A DNA stretch of 64,000 nt from Acidobacteriota bacterium. Its GTDB lineage: Bacteria > Acidobacteriota > Blastocatellia > Pyrinomonadales > Pyrinomonadaceae. How positions within the stretch are numbered: the first letter of the stretch is position 1; each line of letters starts with the position of its first letter. Where the stretch lies: the NCBI GenBank assembly GCA_016703965.1, contig JADJBB010000004.1, positions 186,001 to 250,000 on the forward strand, written 5' to 3'. The notes beneath the pieces were generated by a model that saw nothing but the letters and a program-made list of their open reading frames with translations, had not been told where the DNA came from and did no database searches. A program made the translations under genes and the position numbers. Below are positions 8,968 to 15,842 of the stretch, in pieces.

Positions 8968-9603
8968 GTGGATATTCTAGTCGCACGAACAAAGGATGAG
9001 ATGCAGACTGCTTTTGATAAGCTTTCGAGTGCCTCAGTGCTAGGCTGCGACACCGAAACCTCAGGCCTTGGAGCCCGTACCGGACGGCTGTTTTCCGTGC
9101 AATTTTCCGACGGCGAATTCAACGTCCTGGTTCCCGTCAGCGAGGGCATCGAGCTTGGGCTATTTGCTGCAATACTTACCGATCCGGCGATAGTTAAGAT
9201 CTTTCACAACGCCAAATTCGATCTGGATTTTCTGCGGGAGAATGGCTATTCGGTCGAGAATGTTTACGACACCATGATCGCCGAAAAGGTGCTGACACGC
9301 GGTGCCAACCAGTCCGCTTCTTTGGCAGAAACGCTGTATAGATATTTCGCGATCGATCTTGATAAATCTCAGCGGGCAAAGTTCAATCGCAACTGGGACG
9401 GCGTTTGGACTGACGAACTCGTGGACTATGCCTTATCGGATGTCGTGCATCTGCCGCAGCTTCGGGCTGAGCAGCTGGCCTGGATGGAAAGGCTCGGTTT
9501 GCAAGATGTACTTGCCGAGCATTTGGCCCGTGTTATTGCGACGCCAACTTTTCAAGATTCTGCTCGGTGTGGCGACGGTGATGCTCGCCGTGATAGATCG
9601 TAA
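8968..9603 (+). CDS. RNase D-like 3'-5' exonuclease domain protein
   Basis: The gene starts with GTG (VDILVARTKDEM). The DEDD exonuclease motifs are all visible: ExoI as CDTETSGLG, ExoII as NAKFDLDFL, and ExoIII as YALSDVVHLPQL (DEDDy type). The product should remove nucleotides from 3' ends of RNA or DNA. At 211 residues it holds only the catalytic domain; the HRDC domains of full RNase D are absent. The last 23 residues are read from DNA antisense to the end of the convergent DinB-family gene and have no exonuclease-like character, so the natural C terminus may be altered here. Confidence 0.85.
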   Translation: MDILVARTKDEMQTAFDKLSSASVLGCDTETSGLGARTGRLFSVQFSDGEFNVLVPVSEGIELGLFAAILTDPAIVKIFHNAKFDLDFLRENGYSVENVYDTMIAEKVLTRGANQSASLAETLYRYFAIDLDKSQRAKFNRNWDGVWTDELVDYALSDVVHLPQLRAEQLAWMERLGLQDVLAEHLARVIATPTFQDSARCGDGDARRDRS

Positions 9604-10072
9604 AATAAAGCATTTCGCGAATAGTCAGTTTCCCAAGCAGCGGATGCGGAAGTACGAGTTTGTCGAGCTTTTCTTCGTCATACTTCTCAATACTTTTTGA
9701 TAGACGTTCGATCTGCCCGCGAAGGTCCGCCAAAAGCTCGTCTTTTTTATTGTACAGGATCGCTTCGGGTCGAAACGGAGCGGGTGCTGATCCTCCGCCG
9801 GCTAATTCCGATTGGTATCGAGCAACGAGTTCGTCGTAGCTCGACGATGCATGGTCAGCCTTTCCGAACATAGCTATTAGAGCGAACTCGGGAGCCTTGA
9901 GCCCTTTGTTGAGCGGGGCGACGGAACGGCAAAGGTGATCGAGCTGCTGGCCCGGTGTCCATTTCGTTCCATCGGGCGAAAATGTGAATTCCGCTTCGGG
10001 CATTTCTGCGATAAGGTCTAAAAACGCCGAGTAATTTTCATTCAATTTATTAATTATCGTTGATCTATCCAT
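9533..10072 (-). CDS. DinB-family protein
   Basis: The 179 residues match the DinB/YfiT four-helix-bundle fold. The spaced metal-ligand histidines are visible: one in TPGQQLDHL and further ones in YHGEHHRRH near the C terminus. Members bind a divalent metal and several act as thiol (bacillithiol or similar) transferases, but the substrate cannot be told from sequence. The gene lies 20 bp downstream of the thioesterase gene at 10093-10560 on the same strand, so they are probably co-transcribed. It overlaps the convergent exonuclease gene by 71 bp. Confidence 0.8.
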   Translation of the reverse strand: MDRSTIINKLNENYSAFLDLIAEMPEAEFTFSPDGTKWTPGQQLDHLCRSVAPLNKGLKAPEFALIAMFGKADHASSSYDELVARYQSELAGGGSAPAPFRPEAILYNKKDELLADLRGQIERLSKSIEKYDEEKLDKLVLPHPLLGKLTIREMLYFTIYHGEHHRRHTEQNLEKLASQ

Positions 10073-10092
10073 TTAACCATCTCTCTTTGAAA

Positions 10093-10560
10093 TTACCAGC
10101 GATGATACGCCGGATGCCCTTCTTTCACTGCGACAAAAGTACCGCGGCACGTGTCGCAGACCTTGCCGTTAGCGATCAATTCAGCCTCAACGGTCGCTCG
10201 GTCTTCGGACGAATCTACGACCCTCGCCTTCAAAGTTATCTCAGCATCCGCTGGGGTCGGCCTTAGCAATTTGACATGAAAATCCGCCGTTACGGTACAG
10301 TCCGGCTTATCCTTTCCGTCGCGTTTCATTAGAAAATACGTCGCTGCCCAATTTGAATGGCAATCGAGCAGAGCGCCGATTATTCCGCCATTAAGCATTC
10401 CGGGAAACGCCTGATGGTAAGTTTCGGCGTGCCAGGTTGCAACCAGCTCATCACCAACAGCAAAGCTGCGGACATGCAAACCTTTTTCGTTTGCCGGCCC
10501 GCAGCCGAAGCAGATGCTGTTTGGTGAATATTCCTCTTGCAGAGACCGTTCTGTTTCCAT
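10093..10560 (-). CDS. PaaI-family hotdog-fold thioesterase
   Basis: The 155-residue product has a single hotdog fold. Near the N terminus is CFGCG, then GMLNGGIIGALLDCHSN, the helix that carries the catalytic Asp/Asn-Gly region in PaaI-like acyl-CoA thioesterases. The strand DFHVKLLRPTPADAEITLKARV follows in shortened form typical of the family. It should hydrolyse a small or medium acyl-CoA; the substrate is unknown. It sits between a TerC/Alx transporter and a DinB protein on the same strand. A second, different PaaI-like gene lies at 17899-18327. Confidence 0.85.
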   Translation of the reverse strand: METERSLQEEYSPNSICFGCGPANEKGLHVRSFAVGDELVATWHAETYHQAFPGMLNGGIIGALLDCHSNWAATYFLMKRDGKDKPDCTVTADFHVKLLRPTPADAEITLKARVVDSSEDRATVEAELIANGKVCDTCRGTFVAVKEGHPAYHRW

Positions 10561-10590
10561 ATCAGTCTCAGATTATCACAGACTTTATGT

Positions 10591-11598
10591 CTATTCGAGA
10601 TCGAGTTTCTTTGGAAACATGATCGACAATACCGACGAGATCGCGATCGTTCCAATGATGATCCCGAGCGACCACGTTATCGGGAATTTACCGCCGAATG
10701 CATCGTTCAGCCAAACCATCTTAAGTCCTACAAAAACCAGCACTACGGCCAAACCGTATTTCAGTAAGTGAAACTTATCGATCGCACCCGCCAGCATGAA
10801 GTACATCGAACGAAGGCCAAGGATCGCGAAAATATTTGAAGTAAAAACGACCAGAGGCTCCTTCGTGATCGCAAAGATCGCCGGGACCGAATCTACCGCA
10901 AAGATCACGTCTGTCAATTCAAGAAACAGCAACGCAATAAAAAGCGGCGTTGCGTAGAGACGACCGTTCTGACGAGTAAAAAACTTCTTGCCGTCGAGAT
11001 TCGGAGAGACCGGCATGAACTTCTTGAAGAGCCGGATAAGCAGGTTCTTCTCGGGTTCGATCTCCTTGTCCGAAGCGAATACCATCTTGATACCGGTGAT
11101 GATCAGAAACGCTCCGAACAGATAGATAACCCAATGAAACTGCATCAACCACGAGCCCGCCCCGATGAACAAGGCTCTAAAAAGCAACGCTCCGACGATG
11201 CCATAGAATAGAACGCGATGCTGGTAGACAGCGGGTATCGCAAAATATGCGAAAACCATTACGAATATGAAAATATTGTCGACCGAGAGCGACTTCTCGA
11301 CGACATACCCGGTAAAGAATTCAAGCGAGACATTCCACGCGGACGTCGATGGATCGAAGCCCGGAACGCTCATCAGCCGCTCGTCCTGGGGGAATTTCCA
11401 GGCGGCGTAATAATAAAACAGCGTGTTAAAAACGAGGGCCAGCGAAACCCAGACGCCGCTCCAGGCGGCGGCTTCTTTGAAGGAAACAGCATGCTCTTTG
11501 CGGTGAAAGACACCCAGGTCAAGGGCGAGCATGCCAAGGACAAAAACGGTGAAGGCGGCGTAGAACCACCAATATTCAGCAAACGGAAACAGTATCAT
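10591..11598 (-). CDS. alx: TerC/Alx-family membrane protein, probable manganese exporter
   Basis: The 335 residues form about nine transmembrane segments. TerC landmarks are visible: an early acidic residue in LALDLGVFHR, SVDNIFIFVMVF, and DVIFAVDSVPAIFAIT. Alx/TerC proteins move divalent metals, mainly Mn2+, out of the cytoplasm. The assignment is backed by a yybP-ykoY manganese riboswitch directly upstream at 11637-11781, which is the classical control element of this family. The gene has its own promoter at 11781-11808. Confidence 0.9.
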   Translation of the reverse strand: MILFPFAEYWWFYAAFTVFVLGMLALDLGVFHRKEHAVSFKEAAAWSGVWVSLALVFNTLFYYYAAWKFPQDERLMSVPGFDPSTSAWNVSLEFFTGYVVEKSLSVDNIFIFVMVFAYFAIPAVYQHRVLFYGIVGALLFRALFIGAGSWLMQFHWVIYLFGAFLIITGIKMVFASDKEIEPEKNLLIRLFKKFMPVSPNLDGKKFFTRQNGRLYATPLFIALLFLELTDVIFAVDSVPAIFAITKEPLVVFTSNIFAILGLRSMYFMLAGAIDKFHLLKYGLAVVLVFVGLKMVWLNDAFGGKFPITWSLGIIIGTIAISSVLSIMFPKKLDLE

Positions 11599-11636
11599 TA
11601 CGTGAAACTCCTATCAGTCAATAGTTCACGCCCGCA

Positions 11637-11677
11637 AAAGAAAAAAACCTCGCGCGGACAACAAATGTCGCGCAAGG
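11637..11677 (-). terminator. Riboswitch-controlled terminator upstream of alx
   Basis: On the minus strand a stem of CCTTGCGCGACA against TGTCCGCGCGAGG (one bulge) is followed by a run of seven T. Its 5' arm shares CCTTGC with the 3' side of the aptamer closing stem. Aptamer closure and the terminator are therefore mutually exclusive, which predicts that the bound state turns the gene on. Confidence 0.8.
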
Positions 11678-11781
11678 TCTCGATACTGTTGCCAATGAGC
11701 CGGAACGCTACTCGGAACGTTCGTATTGACGGCTTCACCGGACCTCGATAAGGGCTATCTACTCCCCCTGCCTGCTTTAGA
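11637..11781 (-). promoter_or_regulatory. yybP-ykoY manganese riboswitch
   Basis: The minus strand carries the hallmark 5' block AGGGGGAGTAG (11759-11769) and a later GAGACCTTGC (11673-11682), which pairs with GCAGG to close P1. Between them are GTCAATACG and CCGGCTCATTGGCAACA, in the order usual for this family. The element lies between a promoter and a TerC/Alx gene. The expected ligand is Mn2+. Confidence 0.85.
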
Positions 11782-11808
11782 TAATACCAAACTTTGAGAA
11801 AATCGCAA
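11781..11808 (-). promoter_or_regulatory. Sigma-70-type promoter for the riboswitch-alx transcript
   Basis: The minus strand shows TTGCGA at 11808-11803, a 16-bp spacer, and TATTAT at 11786-11781. Transcription would begin at about the first base of the riboswitch. Confidence 0.6.
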
Positions 11809-11834
11809 ACCCTTCTTTTTGCCCATTATGCCGC

Positions 11835-11863
11835 TTGCAAAGATAGCTGTTTGCCCATAGTAT
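11835..11863 (+). promoter_or_regulatory. Candidate promoter for the MFS transporter gene
   Basis: TTGCAA (11835-11840), a 17-bp spacer and TAGTAT (11858-11863) lie about 30 bp before the chosen ATG. Each hexamer matches the consensus at four of six positions. Confidence 0.45.
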
Positions 11864-11894
11864 ATTGCGAGAAACACAGCATCCCCGAAATAAT

Positions 11895-13244
11895 ATGGAG
11901 CAAATTACCGTTCCGAAACAGCGCACCGTTCTGGACATGAACGGCTATCAATGGACTGTCCTCTTTGCCGCATGGCTCGGCTGGGGATTCGATATTTTCG
12001 ACAGCCTGCTCATGAACTACGTGGCCCCCAGTGCCGTTCCAACTTTGCTTGGGCTGCAGATCGGCACACCCGAGGCTCAATCCGCAACCTTGTGGTGGAC
12101 CGGGATATTCACGTCGATCTTGCTGATCGGTTGGGCGGTTGGCGGAATTATTTTTGGCAAAGTCGCGGACCGAATTGGCCGCACAAAGACGCTGCTTCTT
12201 ACGATGCTGCTTTATTCTATCGGAACTGCGGCGTGCTCATTTGCGCCAAATATCTGGGTATTGCTGCTTTTCCGAATTGTCGCAAGCCTCGGTATCGGCG
12301 GTGAATGGGCTGCCGGAGCCGCTATGGTGGCTGAGGTCGTACCGGAAAAACGGCGAGTTGAAGCCGGTGCGTTACTATATACGGCAGCTCCGTTCGGGCT
12401 GTTTCTGGCGACATTTGTCACATATCAGGTGACCGGAGTTTATTTTACTGATCCCAGCACGTCATGGCGGTACGTCTTTCTTTTCGGTCTACTTCCTGCG
12501 GGTGTCGCGTTTATCGTTCGGCTTTTTATTAAGGAACCTGAACGCTGGAAGAAACTTGAGTCCGGTGCCCACGCGAAGATCAGCGAGCTGTTCTCAGCAA
12601 AATACCGAGCCCTGACGATCAGCGGATTCTGCATGGCAGTAACGGCTCTCATCACTTGGTGGAGCGGCAACGCTTTTATCCCGATCGTCGCCAAGGGTCT
12701 CGCCCAAAGGGAATGGACCGAACTGACCGCGGCAGGAATTACCTCGCTGCCCTCGATGGAAGTAATGGGCCAGCAATGGATCAGAACTGCGACGAACGCT
12801 TTCAATCTGGGCGGACTGATTGGAACACTTTTGACAATTCCAGTTGCGAAAATGCTCGGCCGAAAGAAAATGTTCTTTATCTTTTATCTGGCTGCGGCCG
12901 TGTCAATAATGGCGGCATTCGGGCTCAACCTTGCACCGCACACACGGCTGTATTTCTACTTTCCCATCGGTCTGTCGGTGTTCGGGATATTTGGAAGCTT
13001 TACGTTTTACCTTCCGGAGCTCTTCCCGACGCGGCTGCGAGCGACGGGTGCAGGATTCACGTATAATGTCGGGCGATTTATTGCAGCACTTGGCCCCTTT
13101 CTCGTCGGCAGTATTGCCGCGAGCGGAGCAAATGCCCTTGATAGTGCTATCACCGTTCTTTTTTGGATCGGTCTCGTACCCCTTGCCGGCCTTGCCGCAT
13201 TACCGCTCGTGATCGAGACAAAAGGCCGCGAGCTTATCGACTGA
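11895..13244 (+). CDS. MFS transporter (metabolite:H+ symporter type)
   Basis: I take the ATG at 11895 (MEQITVPKQRTVLDMNGYQW) rather than the TTG at 11865, because the promoter at 11835-11863 leaves no room for the latter. The roughly 449-residue product has twelve predicted membrane segments. The MFS loop motif is visible as GKVADRIGRTKTLLL after TM2, and the GGEWAAGAAMVAEVVPEKRR stretch after TM4 is typical of sugar or organic-acid proton symporters. LPELFPTRLRATGAGF precedes TM11. The substrate is not predictable; nearest groups move aromatic acids or lactate. It is divergent from alx. Confidence 0.85.
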   Translation: MEQITVPKQRTVLDMNGYQWTVLFAAWLGWGFDIFDSLLMNYVAPSAVPTLLGLQIGTPEAQSATLWWTGIFTSILLIGWAVGGIIFGKVADRIGRTKTLLLTMLLYSIGTAACSFAPNIWVLLLFRIVASLGIGGEWAAGAAMVAEVVPEKRRVEAGALLYTAAPFGLFLATFVTYQVTGVYFTDPSTSWRYVFLFGLLPAGVAFIVRLFIKEPERWKKLESGAHAKISELFSAKYRALTISGFCMAVTALITWWSGNAFIPIVAKGLAQREWTELTAAGITSLPSMEVMGQQWIRTATNAFNLGGLIGTLLTIPVAKMLGRKKMFFIFYLAAAVSIMAAFGLNLAPHTRLYFYFPIGLSVFGIFGSFTFYLPELFPTRLRATGAGFTYNVGRFIAALGPFLVGSIAASGANALDSAITVLFWIGLVPLAGLAALPLVIETKGRELID

Positions 13245-13259
13245 CCGAGCGGTCAAAGC

Positions 13260-13733
13260 TCAGTTAGTTTCTACCCGCTTGACCGGAATCTTATCTAGCG
13301 TTTTGGTTGTGTGGTCGGTTACGCTCGATACAGGAGTCCGGAACTCTTCGAGCTGAGCTGTTGTTCGGGGATTCAGTAGTTGCTGTTCCGGCAGATCAGT
13401 GGCCGAGTATCCTGATGCCTTCAGGCGAGCGTCGATGAGTTTGGGCACTTGTCGAACCAGCGAAAAACAGATCCCAAAGATCGCGCCAAGATACGCGATA
13501 ACGATCATAACGACAACTTCTGTTTTAACGGCATTCCCCAGCAGAACTGCAACGAGCCCAACCAAGATACCCATCCCGAACATCACGATCAAAAAAAGCG
13601 TCGTCAGGATGTTGTCGAGCATTTTGCCGGGCGTACCGTCCTTGTCCTCAACCTCCGAGGAGAGCTTTGCTCCGCAGGAATTGCAGAACTTTAGAGCACT
13701 CGTCAATGAATTTCCGCATTTTGGACAGTACAT
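13260..13733 (-). CDS. Zinc-ribbon membrane protein
   Basis: The 157-residue product starts with a zinc ribbon, MYCPKCGNSL and FCNSCGAKL (two CxxC pairs). Two hydrophobic segments follow (about residues 40-90, FLIVMFGMGILVGLVAVLL and VVMIVIAYLGAIFGICFSL). The rest is a short polar tail. It probably sits in the inner membrane with the ribbon in the cytoplasm. The function is unknown. It starts 5 bp after the stop of the membrane protein gene at 13739-14365, so the two are likely one transcript. Confidence 0.75.
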   Translation of the reverse strand: MYCPKCGNSLTSALKFCNSCGAKLSSEVEDKDGTPGKMLDNILTTLFLIVMFGMGILVGLVAVLLGNAVKTEVVVMIVIAYLGAIFGICFSLVRQVPKLIDARLKASGYSATDLPEQQLLNPRTTAQLEEFRTPVSSVTDHTTKTLDKIPVKRVETN

Positions 13734-13738
13734 TTCAG

Positions 13739-14365
13739 TTAATTCTTGTTTACGAGTGACGGGCTGATCTTATCGTCCAGCCAATTGGTAAGGTCGTCGA
13801 TCGATTCGATATGTATCGGCTTTCCTTTCCACGCCTTGTACGCAAAGATACAGAGCATTACCGTGGTCACGATCTGAAAAGCGACGTTCCCGACCTCGGC
13901 AACGCCCGTAATATTTCCCACCATCCCAAGTATCGACGTAATAATTAGAATCGCAACGTGGGCCGCAAGACCTTGCGCCGCATGAAAACGAACCTTCGCC
14001 TCGCTCTTTGGAACCAAAAACAAGATCAATAAACCCGCTATCATCCCGATAAACCATGGAATGTACGGCAAAGCCGTCATCACGTTTTCCGGTAAGCCGA
14101 TCTTTTCGACCTTTCGTGATAGCGACTGATGCATGTTAGCAAAACCAACGGTTTGGTACTGAGCATTATTCGGCGTTGAGTACCCGGACATCCTCGCGTT
14201 CTCCAGAATGCGGGTCTGCTCCTCGCTGCTCAGCGGCGGCGGGGCAAACTGGCGCGTTTCGCCGCCGTGATTCGGCAGTGTCTGTGTCCCCATCGGCTCA
14301 GCGGCCGCCCTCGCCTTTTCAGGAAAGTCGGGATCCAGCGGATTTGTGTCGTACTTGGTTGCCAT
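13739..14365 (-). CDS. DUF4870/Tic20-like small membrane protein
   Basis: The N-terminal 100 residues are polar and Pro-rich. Then come three to four membrane segments with the block PYIPWFIGMIAGLLILFLVP, then RFHAAQGLAAH. An IPW-x(n)-RFHAxQ layout is typical of DUF4870/Tic20-like proteins. The C-terminal tail is soluble. The function is unknown. It is followed at once by the zinc-ribbon membrane protein, which suggests the pair work together in the membrane. Confidence 0.7.
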   Translation of the reverse strand: MATKYDTNPLDPDFPEKARAAAEPMGTQTLPNHGGETRQFAPPPLSSEEQTRILENARMSGYSTPNNAQYQTVGFANMHQSLSRKVEKIGLPENVMTALPYIPWFIGMIAGLLILFLVPKSEAKVRFHAAQGLAAHVAILIITSILGMVGNITGVAEVGNVAFQIVTTVMLCIFAYKAWKGKPIHIESIDDLTNWLDDKISPSLVNKN

Positions 14366-14438
14366 CTCTTGGAATTGTTACGAAATAATAATGCTGATTG
14401 TTCGAAAAAAACAGTATTTGCGTTGTCTTACGCGATCT

Positions 14439-15797
14439 TTATACTGCGGTCGCCTTTGGCGACATGGCTGCGATAAATTCATCCCAGTGCCTGAGAGCTC
14501 TCTCAACCTGAAAAATATGCCGTTCCCGCTTATTGCGATATTTCTTTCGCAGCTCCGGCGGCAGTTCCTGGATCAATCCAAATGTTATGTTCACCGGCTG
14601 AAAATTCTTCGTCTCGACATTCGAAACATAGCGGCACAAAGCCCCGATCGCCGAAGTCTGCGGAGCTGTGATCATCGGCTGATCACGCAGAACTCTAACC
14701 GCATTTATTCCGGCGAGCCAGCCGGTCGCGACGGATTCGACATAGCCCTCGACCCCGGTGATCTGGCCGGCGAAAAAAAGCCGAGCGTTCGTTCGCGTTT
14801 CGAGCGATTCATTGAGTATCTTTGGGCTGTTAATGAACGTGTTGCGATGGATCTGGCCGAACTGCAGAAACTCGGCGTTCTCCATTCCCGGGATCAATTT
14901 CAGAACACGTTCTTGTTCGCCGTAACGGAGATGGTTCTGAAAGCCGACAAATCCGTACGCGTCCGCCATGAGATTTTCCTGCCTTAACTGTACGCAGGCG
15001 TAAGGCTCTTCGCCGGTTCGCGGATCGGGCAAACCTTTTGGCTTCATCGGGCCAAAACGCAATGTATCAACGCCGCGGCGGGCGATCTCCTCGATCGGCA
15101 GGCACGATTCGAACCAATGAGTCTCCTCAAAACGCTTTAACGGCACGGATTTAGCGTGGATCAGTGCGTCGTAAAAAACGTCGTATTCATCCGGCGTCAT
15201 TGGACAATTGATGTAATCATCGCCCCCCTTGCCATACCTCGCCGCCTTAAAAGCGATCGTCATATCGATCGAATCCGCCGCCACGATCGGTGCGATCGCG
15301 TCGTAGAAATACAACTGATCGTCGCCGGTAAACTTCATTATCTCAGCCGTCAGGGCCTCGCTCGTCAACGGTCCGGTCGCGATGATCGTGATCGGATGGG
15401 GAGCATCCTGCTCGCCCTTTGGTATTTCCTTGACCTCCTCGCGGACGATCTCAATATTAGGGTGTGCCTCGACCCATTCCGTTATCAACTCTGAAAACTT
15501 CCCGCGATCAACCGACAGAGCCGCCCCGGCCGGAACCTTTGTTGCCTCGGCCGCCCTCAAAACCATCGAACCGCCCCGCCGGAGTTCCTCTTTCAACAGA
15601 TATGGCGCCGAGCCCGGTTCGTCCGTCTTTAGCGAATTGGAACACACGATCTCGGCCAACTGATCCGTCCGATGCGCGGGCGTCTGCTGCACTGGGCGCA
15701 TCTCAAACAGGCGAACCTTCGCCCCCAATTCCGCCGCCTGCCACGCCGCCTCAACCCCGGCAAGCCCGCCGCCGATCACATTTATTGTTTCACTCAT
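14439..15797 (-). CDS. trmFO: TrmFO, tRNA m5U54 methyltransferase (folate/FAD dependent)
   Basis: I use the ATG at 15797 (MSETINVIGGGLAGVEAAWQ). TrmFO makes 5-methyluridine at position 54 of tRNA using methylenetetrahydrofolate and FADH2. The N-terminal FAD motif is GGGLAG, followed by the family signature EIVCSNSLK. IIATGPLTSEALTAEI and AGQITGVEGYVESVATG are also conserved. The roughly 452-residue length fits the family. Between VKEIP and ITIIATGP there are about nine extra residues (KGEQDAPHP). The DNA under them (15398-15417) is a GAGCA/TGCTC palindrome like the intergenic repeats nearby. Confidence 0.95.
   Translation of the reverse strand: MSETINVIGGGLAGVEAAWQAAELGAKVRLFEMRPVQQTPAHRTDQLAEIVCSNSLKTDEPGSAPYLLKEELRRGGSMVLRAAEATKVPAGAALSVDRGKFSELITEWVEAHPNIEIVREEVKEIPKGEQDAPHPITIIATGPLTSEALTAEIMKFTGDDQLYFYDAIAPIVAADSIDMTIAFKAARYGKGGDDYINCPMTPDEYDVFYDALIHAKSVPLKRFEETHWFESCLPIEEIARRGVDTLRFGPMKPKGLPDPRTGEEPYACVQLRQENLMADAYGFVGFQNHLRYGEQERVLKLIPGMENAEFLQFGQIHRNTFINSPKILNESLETRTNARLFFAGQITGVEGYVESVATGWLAGINAVRVLRDQPMITAPQTSAIGALCRYVSNVETKNFQPVNITFGLIQELPPELRKKYRNKRERHIFQVERALRHWDEFIAAMSPKATAV
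15398..15417 (-). repeat. Palindrome inside trmFO resembling the GGGCGAGCA repeat family
   Basis: GGGGAGCATCCTGCTCGCCC lies in frame in trmFO and encodes an insertion (GEQDAP) at a loop before the IIATGP strand. It resembles the palindromic cores at 769-796 and 17807-17901. The similarity is short, so the assignment to that family is tentative. Confidence 0.4.
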
Positions 15798-15842
15798 TCT
15801 TAAATTATAGATCAATAAGCTGATCAGGTTTTGAACCCCGAA

